Positions 32,361 through 45,103 are shown, counted from the stretch's first letter. The stretch is 64,000 nt of DNA from Solen grandis (GCA_021229015.1 CM037794.1:42427126-42491125), one strand, 5' to 3'. A program made the numbers and translations. Notes: generated by a model from the sequence alone, not told the origin.

Positions 32361-34595
32361 TATATACATAATTGAATATGAAAATTTACAACTCTCTTAA
32401 ATGTTTCAACCTGGCTAAATAAATTCTGTTATATTTCATGAAATTTTATTACAGCTTTTCTTTTTTTAAATATTTGTTACCAAGAAATCAAATTACAAAA
32501 CAACTGTTATAACAAGGTTGTATAATTATATACTTTGACACTCTTTGCTAACTTCATTGGCACATCACAATCAGAGTCAAGGTTGATAGAAATTTTAACA
32601 GTACATGTAATTGGCACAAGGCATCATCATCATCATGTTTCAGACTCGTTCTCATTCACTTAATTCCACTTGTTTTTCTACCAGTTTTTGATACATTAAT
32701 GGTAGGGATGGCAATGAGTACTTGAGTACCTGTACTCACTTAAATGTTGGATTAACATACTTGAGCACTGAAATAAATATTCATTAAAACTTGTAATTTA
32801 TTTTACTGATTAAAAAAAAACAAACTTTCTTGTGTGTGTTTGATCAAAATATACTGCACCAGTAATACTGACTCTATTATTGCAAGTCACAGTTTAAGAT
32901 GACCCTAGTATTAATCATTTCATGTTGATAATATGATGCAATAAACAGGGGGACCAGAAAAATACCAGCTGATATAAAATCAAGATCATTTTTTTTAGTA
33001 TCCTTTCATTTCTAATAATTTTATTTCATCCTAATGAGTAAAACTATCAGTTTAATAATACATGTATGGCAAACACCAGTAAGTAAGTATAAAACATATA
33101 TAGCAGTTTAAATTCCATAGTCCTTAATCAAATATTTGTCAAAGTAACTGGGTGCAGTATTAAAATTTGCCACTCATTGCCATTCCTAATAAAAGGGGAA
33201 AAATGTAACAGAACAAGCATACTGATAAATATTGCTATTGCTATTTCATGTAGCAACAAATACTAACAAGATGCATTGGTGCGATAACAGAAAAAAAACA
33301 TGTTGATGAAATACTTGTGTGTTTATGGGCACAAATTAATGATGCTGCATTAACTCCATAAAATAAATACAGAACCAAACTCTGTAACAACATTTAAAAC
33401 AGGAGCACCACATGCAGATTGCTTGTCTGTTATTGTTTTTTTAAAAAGGGAGACAAATTTGGTCAAAATGGACCTAATGTTATGGCCCTTTAGTAAGAGT
33501 GTAGCCCTTGTGATAGTGAACAAGTATGAAAAGCTTGATGACAGACATTTAATAGTTTAGAAGTTATGGTCAAGGTTTTAGTTTTTACAACGAAAATGCC
33601 ATTGACGACGCCAACGACACCAGAGCAATGACAATAACTTTGACTGTTTTCTTTGAAAAACAGACAAGCAATAATTGGTAAACTAAAAGTCTTGCCATAC
33701 TGTTCTGAAACAATGGTGAAAATAAAATTGATGATGATATGAAATGTGCATCCTGTGATCCCATTCTCGTGCAAGCATACAATGATACAAAAAAGTTCAA
33801 TGAATGGCATGAAATGTGGGAAGCCATGTGGATGAAACAACTCTCTCCTTCCTCTCACTACATCAATGATTGTGCTGTTTCCTTATTGCTGGTTCCCGAA
33901 ACTGTCAAACCCAGTCTGGTCCCCAGCATACATCCTGATCAAGCTGCACACTGAGCAGGATATATGCTGTTCACATGACAGAACTCCAATTGCAACGAAC
34001 AATCAGCTACTTTTTATCTTCCACACACCCCTATAAAACATGAATGGAAGTGCCAAAGCTGGATGCAGGGATAACTGGATATATATATTGTGTGGGGGCT
34101 AAGCTAATTGGTTAATAAATTTTCATGCACCTACCCCTGATGTTCCAAGAGAGCATGAAAATAGAAGACACAATGTTAATCAGTCTGATATGTGAGTAAA
34201 TACTGTATATACAACAGGAAAATAAAATAAGTGAAATCAGAAAAAAACAACAACTCTAATGGTCATATAAGTGATTTGGTTACACCAAATTCCAAAGAGA
34301 AAGATGACTATACCCATCTAAACCCAAGTGATAAGATTAACCAGAAGGATTAACCAGAATTGATACCAACATGTGTTATACTGACTAAAGACAACTTTTC
34401 AACTATGAAATGTGCTTTAGTAGAATGGAAGACAACTATGATTCAACACAAAGGAAGTTTTACTTATTGTCAGTAGATTTTGCCACTTGTGATCATTGAT
34501 TTTGTTTGAAATATGAAGATGACACATAAAGATGAAAATAAACATATTGATAGAAATGTGACATTTTATTATGCTAGTGATTTTCTGCATGATGA
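32361..34595. other. gene-poor tract with a repeat fragment
   Basis: No supported gene. 33380-33665 resembles a repeat terminus (AGGAGCACCACATGC start, ATGTTATGGCCCTTT, then GACGACGCCAACGACACC). Overlapping 71-122 codon frames at 33490-33954 on both strands lie over it and are not convincing. Confidence 0.4.
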
Positions 34596-34837
34596 TTAAC
34601 CCTTTATGTCATAAAAACTCACTATGATGCATTGGCAAACAGAGGTGACCCAGATCAGACAGCTCCTGAAAAGAACTGCCTGATTGGGGTCTCCTTTGTT
34701 TGCTCATACAAAATTCAAGCTCAGATTCTACACAAAAAGATAAAATGGCAAAAAAACAACAATTATTTAAAGTTCAGTCAATTAATATTCATCAAGTCAT
34801 AAATTTGTGAATGAATATTCATGAGGTAAAGGGTTAT
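34596..34837. mobile_element. second TTAA/TTAT-type MITE family
   Basis: Starts TTAACCCTTTATGTCATAAA and ends CATGAGGTAAAGGGTTAT, with inverted CCCTTTA-type ends. The interior GATCAGACAGCTCC...GGTCTCCTTTGTTTGCTCAT is shared with degraded copies near 4555-4860 and 41010-41240. It differs from the palindromic family but the first bases match, so the two may use the same transposase. Confidence 0.65.
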
Positions 34838-36821
34838 AGAATTACCATTACTGTAGAAATGTTGGTATATAAGGCCATCCATAATAAGTACATGTATTAC
34901 TATGAATTACAATAAATACATAGCTTTTTTTAGGAATTTAATGGTTTTACCATTGTTTAGAGGATATTTGTTTATTTCATTGTAAGATCACAATTTATTT
35001 TCACATGTGGTCATAGAAATACATTCTATGACTGCAAGTGATATATAACAGTAATGAATATTTATTATGAATGACCTTATCTTTTCAATAAACTATTGCA
35101 GAATTACAGTCTTTAGTATGTTTAAATAAAATGTAATTTCAAAAAGACATCAAAAAACAAATGTAAATATTTATAAAAAGTTTGTACAAAAAGAATGAAC
35201 AGGTTATCAATTCATTAATTTTCTATAGTCGTATTTAATGATAAATTCATAAGTCTTTCAAATTCATCAAAGTTATTTTTTGCATTGATGCATGACAAAA
35301 ATACGAATAAACATTTGAATATATTAAAACAAGAAAATTCATGGAATGTTCAACTTAATTACACTTGTACTCTAAACTAGTTACACTTGAATAACCAGTT
35401 CAACCAGTTTAAAGCCAAATCAGCCTGTAAGTTACTGAAAATTTGATGATACACTTCTCTATTTTCAGTCAAGTTACCTAAATTGAAATTAATCCCTCTT
35501 GATGGTTCCTGGATTGTACCAGTACTTTGTGTCTGGGAAGGTTGCAAAATTCTTGACCATAGTGGGGATTGGTCTTACCAACTCCAGATTTATAGTCAAT
35601 AGGGCTTAAATGGTATGGCTGTACCACAGTACTGTACCTGCAGTACCAATACCTGGTACAATGATTATAAATCAGTAAAGGCCAAAGCAATAGATTTTAA
35701 AAGAACATATCTTGATTGGTCTAGTGATCACTGTGAAGTCAATGACCTTCTTTCATGATTTTTGTTGTTTTGATGAAAAACTGACCAGTTAAAAAAACAG
35801 CAAAAAAAATCAACAATTTTATATATAATAAGAAGGTAGGTAAATTTTTCCATTGCAAATGTACATCCCATCATTTCAAATGCCGTTAACTCCTTCTAAA
35901 TTTGGTAGATTTTCATAAAAATCGGTCTTATATGAAAAGAATACTTGTTCTTTCATTTTTTTTTCTAACTTCTTACACACTAAACCAAATCACTGTATGC
36001 GCTTGCAATACAGCCTTGACCATTTAACAGCACATTTAAACTGCAGAATTTTAGCAATTACATGTACCATGGAGCATCTCAGTGACATCACTGATGTGGT
36101 TTTGTTATCAATATTTAGCCATAAAATCTTCTCAAAATGATGGCTTTCAAGTCAGCACAAGTATTCAATTTTGATTTATTCGTTTCTTTCATCATTATCT
36201 GTCCATACAATTCAACACTGATATTGTTGCTTTAGTTTTTCTAATGTTTTACATGGGAGAGATGGGTGAGATTCTTACAGTCAGATCTCTTCTGACCAAA
36301 CACGTTTTTGAATTTGCGTTTAAGGGCAAAATAAGACCAATTTCATGAAAATCTACCAATTTTAAGAGAAGAATTTTTTCTTCTTTTAAATGGGGCAGTT
36401 TTTTGGTCAAAGCAATATGCTGGGTACCTTTCCTGAAGACCATGTACTGTATACTGTCGCATACTGTACTATAAGGGTCCTGTATCTTATTATCCCCCCT
36501 ACCACTGGAACACAAAGACCATCAATACCTTTCAGTCTGATTCAGATTAAATTGGTCTGACACATGTAAGTAAAGAGTAAAAGGAAGGACAGTTACAAGG
36601 TTGAAAAATGAAAAAATGTATAAATACCTAGCTTCTCCTATGTGCACCTTTTTCTCTAGCAGAGAAAAAACAATGCAAAGTTTCAGATCTTTGCTTAAAA
36701 GTACCTTAAATAATGTAATTAATATAAAATTGGACGGTTTTACTAATACTAGGAAAAAAAACAAAAAAATACAACAACTTTTGATACAAATTCAGGAAAA
36801 CTGGCCTGATAGAGAAAAAAA
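34838..36821. other. region downstream of BPNT1
   Basis: No second gene. 35480-35600 holds a repeat (GATGGTTCCTGGATTGTACC, AGTACTTTGTGTCTGGGAAG) seen again near 60040 and 61965. The 3' untranslated region of BPNT1 should start just below 36822; no polyadenylation site could be chosen with confidence. Confidence 0.45.
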
Positions 36822-37388
36822 TTACAAATGGGTGCTTTCTATAATTTCTCTTTCAGGCTCCTTACTTTCATTGTAACCACCATCTTCAATCTCTTTCTGA
36901 CACTCTTCATTATCTCCTTCAATCTCTCTCTGACACTCTTCATTATCTCCTTCAATCTCTCTCTGACACTCTTTATTATCTCCTTCAGTATCCTCAGTAA
37001 CTTGACTAACTTCAGCTACAGTATTTACCTGATTTTCACTCCCTCCATCAGTTTTGTCGATTGACTCCACATCCATCTGCTGTTGTGACAAAGTGGCATA
37101 CAGAGTGGGAGGGGCAGGTTTTACTGATACAAACTTTGCCAGCGTCTCTGGGTCCATTTCCTTCTTGATTTTGTCTACATACCACTGGTGGTTATCAACA
37201 GTTGCCAGGACACCGCCAGTGTTCTTGTAGACCACATTGGCATGGTACGGTATTGGTTTACCATGGATGTCGGTCAAACTACCCCCCAGGGAGTGTAGAA
37301 TAGCCTCAGGGGCACAGGTGTCCCATTTCTTACAACCAATACTAGGGAAGACATAAGCGTGGGCTTTCCTCTCTATCAACAGTAAGAC
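36822..37388 (-). CDS. BPNT1: BPNT1 terminal exon with acidic tail
   Basis: 567 bp, acceptor TATCTCCAG, stop TAA at 36822-36824. First half encodes the WD-containing active-site segment and the family's usual C-terminus. Then a low-complexity tail holds three 11-residue units of the type [11 protein letters not shown], encoded by a 33-bp tandem repeat at about 36897-36990. An ATG just 5' of the acceptor is intronic and not a start. Confidence 0.93.
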   Translation of the reverse strand, partial: VLLLIERKAHAYVFPSIGCKKWDTCAPEAILHSLGGSLTDIHGKPIPYHANVVYKNTGGVLATVDNHQWYVDKIKKEMDPETLAKFVSVKPAPPTLYATLSQQQMDVESIDKTDGGSENQVNTVAEVSQVTEDTEGDNKECQREIEGDNEECQREIEGDNEECQKEIEDGGYNESKEPEREIIESTHL

Positions 37389-40300
37389 CTGGAGATACAA
37401 TGTCACAACATCATTATCTTCCAAAGTAAAGAATTTTCTCTGATGCAACTTCTTTATACTTGAGGGGAGGAGATGACAGACAACTTCTTCTTATCACACC
37501 TGTGATATAGTGCCCAAGAAGCGCAAGATGACATGTATAGGATATTCTCACACAGTCATAATTATATGTAAAATATTTTGTTCAACTGAGTAACATTGCT
37601 TTTAAAAATCAACATTTCAAGTTAATTTTTTACTTTTGAACACCAGATCCAAGACGGTGCACAATATTCTTCTTTTATTTATGTCATTTAAGTGCCATAA
37701 CAACTGACCAATGTATCCAACAATATCATCCAAAATAATACTTAAAACTTTTATTAAAACAATTTATATAGTATAGTCAGAGCCATATTACAACATCGAT
37801 CAAAATGGCTCACCCGGTTGTAGATATACAACCAACCAGAGACTTCACTGAATGTTATATCATTAATGATTTCAAACATAATATTGATAACAAATAAATA
37901 AAACACCAAATCTTAAACATGTAAGATAACCATTTTAGTCTCTTTTGATAAATAAACAATTAGTAAAACTGATTTTACAATATATCTTTGACATCAAGGC
38001 TAACAATGGTGACATTTGATGATGTCATTGTTAAGGACATTAAGTTTAATTTCCTGTTTATCAAAAAAGATCCTTGATTTTGCACCCAATGCCAATAATG
38101 TTGAACCCTCTGAATATCTGCTGTAAGAGTAAGACCTTGAGAAAATACTACCTAAGGTGTTCCATTAGCCATGTAATAACTTATAAATAACCCTAGACCT
38201 AAAACAAAGTAATTCTTATACTATAGCCATACATCTGTTTACAAGCTACAGTATGTGGAAGCTACAGCACAAAGTAAAACTTTTTATCTTATGATGCAAG
38301 ACAATAAATCTAAATATAGCCATACTCAAACTGAATTTTTTGAAAGAATACCCTCATGGGAAAACTATTATGAAAGTTCATGCAACTATGAAGAGTGTTC
38401 AATCTACTTCTGCCAACTGAAGATTTCTCCTACCTTATGGCCTGCCCCGCCCACTCGCAGTACCTCTGTAGGTTCACAGGCCTGAACTGTCTTGGTAATT
38501 GTGTAGTCAGAATGAGACCTTGTTGTGGTGATAATGTTGCCCTCTATGGCCTGGCATCTCTCAAAACCAAATGATCCTGTTTGGGAAAAAAACATACACT
38601 TGATAGAATTAATTTCATTTTGAGATGTATTACATGTATTTACCTTTTCAATCTTACTTTTAAAATAAATTTATTCAATTACATGTATGTATATTTTCAA
38701 AATAATCCAATACTATACAAAATTCTTAATAATCACAATTTTAACAACAATAACCCTTGGGGGTCCAAAATCTGTATTACATTCCTGCACTAGGACCACC
38801 AGTACAATACGGACAAGGGGACTTACCTAGTCCTAAGACACCCCATATACACCTGGGGTTACCATATTTGGGCTCCAGTTCGTAGTTATGGAAGGGCTGG
38901 TTGATAACTCCAGCTGTTGCTACACCTCGCACTGCGATGCCAATCAACACTGTCACATGGTCCAGGAAGCCTGATACAAACAGTATCACCATCTGACATA
39001 TGTTATATCTACCGGTATACAGTCCGGCCAAGATACTCAAAAACCTATCATTCAAATACCAGGCATTATGCAAAAATATTTCAGTGGTTCAACATATTAT
39101 AGTTATTTAATTTTGTGTTCCATTAAAATATGGCTTAATTCAAAATCTGATTGAACAATGTCCGTGCCAGTAAATTCCAGTGATTTCGAAACTAATTATC
39201 AGCTTGATTTTGAAAACAAACAATGTAAAGATGTGTGACTATCTTTTGACACAGGAATTGGGAACAAGAGATTTTCTTAGTAATTGTATTTGGTTAGATT
39301 CAATATAAGTTCTATTTCTTTTAAAGGTGATAACAAATTATTTCATATGTATGTACAGTCTGTTTATACTTAAGGGACAACCAACCACATGTACATCTGA
39401 CACACAAAGATAACCATGGCTATTTGACCTTACTTCAAATTCTAAATACAATTTTTAATTTGAAATGAAATAATAGAAAACAATCTGGCTTTCCAAGCAA
39501 TCTGGGGAAAAAACTCTATAAGGGACACATATCAGTCTCAGGACAGGGAAACACTAATAATTTAACATTAATTTGTTAAGAAATTAATTAAATTAGACAT
39601 GAAACATGCTCAGTCATTTGGGGATGATGTCTACTAGAAATAGATATAGTGCTGCCACACTGCAGTATCACAACCTAGACATATGACAAGATACCACACC
39701 AAATCACATTATCCTGTGACCAGGCTAACAAGTCCTGGATCTACCCTTATATTCTGAGTGCCACGCAAGGGAGCTATACCAGTACAGTACTGTACCATTT
39801 TTTATGATTTTGATTTTGGCCAGGGATCGAACTAAGATTGATATAAAGGTATAATCAGTATTTGTTTTCATAAAAACACAATTTAAAACACTCATTTTCA
39901 CAACATATCACTAAATACAACATTAAAGTATGCATATAAAGATTTACATTTGACTTTAAGGATTATTCAAAAAGATGATTTATTTGAGGTGAAACGTCAG
40001 TCCCAACGACTTTGGATAACCGAGATCCAACTGTAGTAAGTCTGTGACTATAACCACTCGGCCACAGAAGACCCTGCTACTGAAGAGTACCTTTGAGACA
40101 AGATAGTAGTATATGACAGTCTGTAAACAAAGCCTGACTTAACCTTTTCCCTCATAGAGGAAACCATGAAAAGACCTATGCGAACAACATAAAACCAGAT
40201 CAGCCTGCGAGTAACTCGCAGGCTGATCAGGTTTTATGCTGTTCGCTGCTCCTCAGTGGTCTGGAAATGAGGAATTTATAATTAAATTTGGTAAGGTTTA

Positions 40301-42431
40301 ACTGTGGTTTTCTGAAGATCAGGCTTTATGTGGTACCTACTGAGTGCGTCAAAATGAGTCTATATGAGGGAAAGGGTTAATTATGGTCTTACTTAAACAT
40401 GGTGCATAACAGCATACTTGCCAGGTAAAGAGTTAAAATTTGTTAATATATTCACCAATAGCCATTATATTTCACTTCTGATATGATGAATATTATAATA
40501 AATCAATAACACTGGACTATGTGACCTAGTAATAAATAACAGATAAATGTCAGCATAGGCTAATATGATAAAATGATTGTTAGTCATTACTACAGAAGAA
40601 GATATCTATCAATTCACATCATATGCCATCTTCTCTCTTCACATTGTACATTATGTAAGGATATAAATCCAAATGTTTTGTTGAGCTATAAGTAAGATAG
40701 CCAATGTTACATGCCCTGGTATCATAAGTACCGTAATTCAAATTACACTCTGCCATCAATCTATATATCTTTTATTTGATGAAACAAGTGGTTTGAAAAT
40801 ATGGTATAAAATCAAGAAAAGCAGTCAAACCTTCAGTAAATTCTTTTGTTCCATCTAGGGGATCCACCCAAATTACAACCTACAAAAATGTATAGTAAAA
40901 GTAACATACCATTAAAAACACCTTAATGTTACATTCATACACATAAATATATAGGAAAAGTCTGGTAAAAATCTTTTTAATTCATGAAGATATACAGATA
41001 ACTGTGCACTTTAACTGCTCTAAAACTTCTACATCAGACTCTGAGCAAATCCGATCTATACTGACTTAATTAACTCTGATGTCTGATCAGGTTCTCCTCT
41101 GTTTGGTTATACTATACTGAAACTTTAATTCTATACTGTTTGTATGCTACAGAAAAATCCATTGTCTCATATGCCAATTAATGTTCCATAATTGATATTC
41201 ATAAAGTCAAAAATTTGTACATTCATGGGGTAAAAGGTTCAAGATATAATAATCTATATGCTGTAATACTTTTTATACATGTGGATAAAATTCATTTCTC
41301 CCCATAAACAATCCTGTGATAGCACTAATTTTAGCAAATTAAAAGATTACATACATGAGTTTTGTCTCTCCATGATTGAACTTCTGTACTAGAGTTCATG
41401 AAGTAAAAATTTATTTCTGAAAAATAAAACCTTACTTACTTCCTCATCTTTAACATTCTTAAATTTATCTGGACAGTTGTGTTTAAGCACTTCCTCATCA
41501 AAGGTGAGCTCAATGAAGTCATCTGGAATCTTAGTTGTCGGTGCAAGCTCCTAAAATACAATTCAAAGTTTTTATTTAATCTCCTCATGTAAGTCTATAT
41601 AAAAACTACAGCTAAAATTTTAATGAGAAGTTTTATTGCTAACTCTTGCCACATCAGTATTTCTTTTCTGTAAAAATATGGGCTCTGAAAAAACATCTAC
41701 CTGTTACCAATGAGAAATAATAATTATTTTTTCAAAGTCCATGAAAAAAAAATTACCCAAATTTCAAATAAAATATCACATAGATATTATAAATTAATGG
41801 TATTAAAAAAGCTCAGAATAGAAAACATTTTCAAGAAATCATGAATAAATGACTTTCATTATGTTTCTTTTTAATTTCCTTATTCATTGCTATCAAGCAG
41901 TTTTTCCGAATTCCACAAATTGGAGAAACCAAGTCTGTTTCTCAAAAACCTGAAAAAATAACAACCCTTACTAATGTAAGTCTAAAATTCATCAATTACA
42001 CATTACTAGTCTACTCAGGTTAAATACTTTTTACATGTTGGTAACTTGGACAAGCAGGAAACAGTACAAACCTTCAAATCACACAGGGGTCTCCAAATTC
42101 ATCATGTTTGAACATGAATTAATATATTATACTGGTGAATTGTCAGCTCGTAAAAGGCAATGTAATCTCTGAGGTTCGATAACAATTCTTTAATTTTTGT
42201 TAGAAATTTTTCAAAATGAAGGAAAATCCCAAAATGTATTTACAGTTGTGAAATGAAAAATTAATTGTTCTATTGATGATATATAACTTGCACATTACAA
42301 GACTGTTAGGCATAAATATATAATACCTCTTCCCCAAATATGGCCACTTTTGGAAACTGTTTATGTAGGGAGGCGACTATACATCTCTGTGCTGATCTAT
42401 CAGCTTCTGTTTGTAGGTCATTCTTTCCACT
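36822..42431 (-). CDS. BPNT1: 3'(2'),5'-bisphosphate nucleotidase 1, first exon missing
   Basis: Six exons (42431-42327, 41550-41440, 40879-40831, 38970-38827, 38576-38434, 37388-36822) join in phase to 372 codons plus TAA. BPNT1 is a magnesium-dependent, lithium-inhibited cytosolic phosphatase that converts PAP to AMP in sulfate assimilation. All family motifs are visible: FGEE and WVDPLDGT bind the metals, and KKWDTCAPE closes the active site. [31 protein letters not shown] and GVLAT also match BPNT1. Missing is the first ~40 residues (the exon before DLQTEAD), which I could not find between 42432 and the N gap. The protein continues ~90 residues beyond the usual end with an acidic repetitive tail. 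The catalytic part looks functional. Confidence 0.95.
38434..38576 (-). CDS. BPNT1: BPNT1 exon ([14 protein letters not shown])
   Basis: 143 bp, acceptor CCCAAACAG, donor AAG|GTAGGA, 2 nt in and phase 0 out. Encodes the strand-loop region with TTTRSHS and RVGGAGHK that binds the nucleotide. Confidence 0.94.
38827..38970 (-). CDS. BPNT1: BPNT1 exon ([13 protein letters not shown])
   Basis: 144 bp, acceptor TTGTATCAG, donor CTAG|GTAAGT, 2 nt in and 1 nt out. Encodes [27 protein letters not shown] and IWGVLGLG, the core of the first half-domain after the metal site. Confidence 0.95.
38971..40830 (-). other. BPNT1 intron
   Basis: AT-rich intron with one complete palindromic MITE at 40139-40380 and short repeat words (AGTACAGTACTGTACC at about 39781). 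No additional exon is needed by the phase of the flanking exons. Confidence 0.75.
40139..40380 (+). mobile_element. TTAA-type palindromic MITE, copy 5 (BPNT1 intron)
   Basis: TTAA on both sides; left end ACCTTTTCCCTCATA with one substitution, right end TATGAGGGAAAGGG intact. Central palindrome preserved with AACAACATAAAACC in the left arm instead of AACAGCATAAAACC. Confidence 0.9.
40831..40879 (-). CDS. BPNT1: BPNT1 micro-exon with metal-binding WVDPLDGT
   Basis: 49 bp, acceptor TTTTTGTAG, donor GAAG|GTTTGA (weak). Encodes [16 protein letters not shown], the DPLDGT metal-binding signature of the inositol monophosphatase superfamily. Too short for an ORF search; found from the motif. Confidence 0.95.
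41440..41550 (-). CDS. BPNT1: BPNT1 exon (variable acidic loop)
   Basis: 111 bp, phase 0 to 0, acceptor TGTATTTTAG, donor GAA|GTAAGT. Encodes [15 protein letters not shown], then [15 protein letters not shown], the loop between the EE and DPLDGT motifs, which in relatives is also acidic and variable. Confidence 0.92.
41551..42326 (-). other. BPNT1 intron
   Basis: AT-rich, no further exon or repeat. The preceding intron (40880-41439) contains a decayed relative of the MITE at 34596, about 41010-41240 (ACTCTGAGCAAATCC, TTCATGGGGTAAAAGG). Confidence 0.6.
42327..42431 (-). CDS. BPNT1: BPNT1 second exon (DLQTEAD, FGEE)
   Basis: 105 bp, phase 0 to 0, acceptor TTGTTTCAG, donor GAG|GTATTA. Encodes [17 protein letters not shown] and KVAIFGEE. 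The D of DLQTEAD and the EE pair are conserved in lithium-sensitive phosphatases. Confidence 0.94.
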
Positions 42432-42806
42432 CTGAAACAACAGAAAGATAAATCATGATTATAAACTGGCAATACACTTTCTCAAAATAACAAATCAAAA
42501 TCATATATTAGTACAAGATATTGGGAGTTCACATATGCAGATTCATACTTTATGAATACTGTGCCTCATGATATTTAAATTTTAAAAAAAGATACATATC
42601 CATACTACATGTACATGTATTGAGCCCAAAATCACACAACAATATATAAAGCTATGTTTCCAAAATAAATAATGTTAGACCCACATTGTGACAGGAAACA
42701 TATTTCTGAGAATGGCTTTTCTCTAATTACATTTATTTTATTCCTTTAATCACATATAGTATACATTGATACTTGATATATTTTGCTTTTATTACATCCG
42801 TTTATT
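42432..42806. other. BPNT1 5' intron, no first exon seen
   Basis: No sequence resembling the family N-terminus (helix followed by G-D-L-G-I-V-x-K) was found here or up to the N gap. Confidence 0.5.
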
Positions 42807-44640
42807 TTTTCGTATTGGCCTTCGCTGGATCTCTACCCAGACCTTATATAAAAGCTTCGGGAAATTTACACTGATACCCCTACCTCGTTTTGGCTGTTCA
42901 AATCGATTGTTTTAGGATGAACACGTAAAAAAACACACAAATATAGTAAGAAGACATATTTTTCTTTCCATATCATTCAACATCATTGTCTTAGCTTACT
43001 GATTTCACCAGGTAACGGGCTACGGACTCACAAAACCTCAAAACTTGCCGTATAAACCACTATATTGTTTACATGCAAGGGTAATCACGTGACAAATCCG
43101 TGATTGGATAACTACAGTTAGGTTCACCTCATGGGTTATGCAGTACAGAGCGGTGTGTGGTATTCTCTATCTATAAGTAAATAGAACATATTTCACAAAA
43201 ATCATTTTATACAGCAAAATTTCTTTGATTTTGCCAGGGCCGACTTATTGACAAAGAGCATTTACCTTTTGTTGGTGAATAGTTGTAGCTTAACCGAGCT
43301 GTAGTTTAAACTGCTTCGCCACTAGTCACGTGATCAATATTTACAAAATATCTGTTTAAAACTAAGAGGTGAGTGGTTTGGTGTTTTTTGTGTAGCTGTA
43401 TTTCATGAAATCCGTAAGCTTAGACAATTTTCTTGAATGAAATGGAAAGAAAAATATGTCTTCTTACTATGTCTGCGTGGATTTTCACGTGTGCATCCTA
43501 AAACAATTGATTTGAATGGCCAATCGGTTTAAATTTCTCAAAACTTTTATATCGCCAGAGGTCCTAACTGCGCCCCTGTCCTAACTCAGGCACCTTCCTT
43601 TTTTTTATCGTAGTCTCACTAGATTTTATCACACGCGCAAGCGACTGTGAGATTTTTTTACTATGTTTCAGTAATAACTCAGATTGAGAAATTTGATTCA
43701 ATCTATACTATCATCTTCACTTCTATATAACTGCAAAACTCCCATGGATACTGAGTCTCTGTGCAAGGATAAAACTGTAAAAAAAAATTTGTTAGGTGAG
43801 AAATTTTCTAAAAAAAAAGTGAAAATAGTTAAATCTGGTAAAATTTTATTCAGGACGTCTACTATCTGAACAAGACTTTTTAAATGCAAAATCTTGGAGA
43901 CTATATTTCTGTAAGCGTTCCAATATCATGTTAAGAAAGATATTAAAGTACTACTGATATAATTTGCTGTATAAATGTAAGTGGGATATCTCGCTGCTTC
44001 AAGATATGCAGTATGGACAGCAACAGGTTATTTACTATTTTGTAAAACATAAGAAGTCGTGACATCACGTCGTACTGAAGTTTCCCGTCAAGTTCCTTCT
44101 CATGCTGTGACACTGTCGTATAAGAAAGTATTATTAACCCATCACTGCTCTGCGTGTACTTTCTATTTATCTATATATGTCTGTGTATAGGACTCCAGAC
44201 TGTAGAGGCATATTCTACTTGAGGTCTAACCAATGTTAGAAATGCAATACTGATAAATACTGCAAATTTTATCTCGCACATTCTTTTTATGTTTTTTTTC
44301 TTAATACAAAATGACTTTTACTTGAGGGCTAACAAAGTGAATTTGAATTCTACTATTAGACTCACCTAGGGGGCGGAGTTAGGACCACACAAAATGATGG
44401 CATAATATTTGACTCTTAATGTATTAAATGTTATTTTCGAGTGAATAATTATTTACTTAAGAATTACTTTGGGGGGTATCAATGTGAATTTGATAGAATC
44501 AAATGGTACGTGAACAGTTTTTATTCTATGTATTTTATTTATGTTGCATTTCCTAATTAAATCTTAGAGGGGCGCAGTTTGGGCACTCGAGGATATAAGG
44601 CTTTGGTAGAGATCCAGTGGAGGCCAATACGAAAAAAATA
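42807..44640. repeat. nested fold-back (large inverted repeats)
   Basis: Inner pair: 42890-43010 is the approximate inverse of 43400-43530; for example AGTAAGAAGACATATTTTTC at 42949 pairs with GAAAAATATGTCTTCTTACT near 43448. Pairing extends inward to TCACGTGAC at both sides. Outer pair: TTTTTTCGTATTGGCC at 42807-42822 has its inverse GGCCAATACGAAAAAA at 44623-44638. GTCCTAACT words near 43560-43590 also face AGTTAGGAC at 44380. No transposase recognised. Confidence 0.75.
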
Positions 44641-44667
44641 ACCAGAGCTGTTCTCAGCAGAGATTAT

Positions 44668-44740
44668 GCGTGCGGGTAGCTTAATTGGTAGCAGATATAA
44701 GTGAAAGACATCCGGTTCAAGTCCTGTCAGGCTGCACATT
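44668..44740 (+). other. tRNA-like sequence with intact pol III boxes
   Basis: The A-box TAGCTTAATTGG fits TRGCNNARYNGG and the B-box GGTTCAAGTCC is perfect. The D stem (GCT/AGC) forms, but the anticodon and T stems do not pair and the acceptor stem is imperfect. A degenerate tRNA or SINE head, not a working tRNA. Confidence 0.45.
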
Positions 44741-45003
44741 TTTCTCATCCTGTGACATTTTTAAAAACATCTTGTTGAATTTTTTGGCTGTGGATATTAT
44801 AAACCACTAAAACGATTGTTTCAGTGGACTCATTTTTATTGCTATGAATACTTCTATGAAATTCTGCTAAAACTTTCACCGTTGTCTGCATAACTGTGAT
44901 AAAAGAAATACCCTCGTCATTTATCACACATCACCTGTGAAAATGACAACTGACGTGTTGAGTCTTGATAAAAAATTTTCATCTGTAAAAAAGTTTTCTA
45001 TTT

Positions 45004-45103
45004 NNNNNNNNNNNNNNNNNNNNNNNNNNNNNNNNNNNNNNNNNNNNNNNNNNNNNNNNNNNNNNNNNNNNNNNNNNNNNNNNNNNNNNNNNNNNNNNNN
45101 NNN
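45004..45103. other. assembly gap (100 N)
   Basis: A run of exactly 100 N, a conventional placeholder for a scaffold join of unknown size. It lies between two same-strand genes that each lack exons expected in this interval. Confidence 0.99.

Noticed and set aside
33490..33954. Overlapping 71-122 codon frames on both strands
   Set aside because: Located over a repeat terminus; no domain, no splice sites, mutually overlapping.
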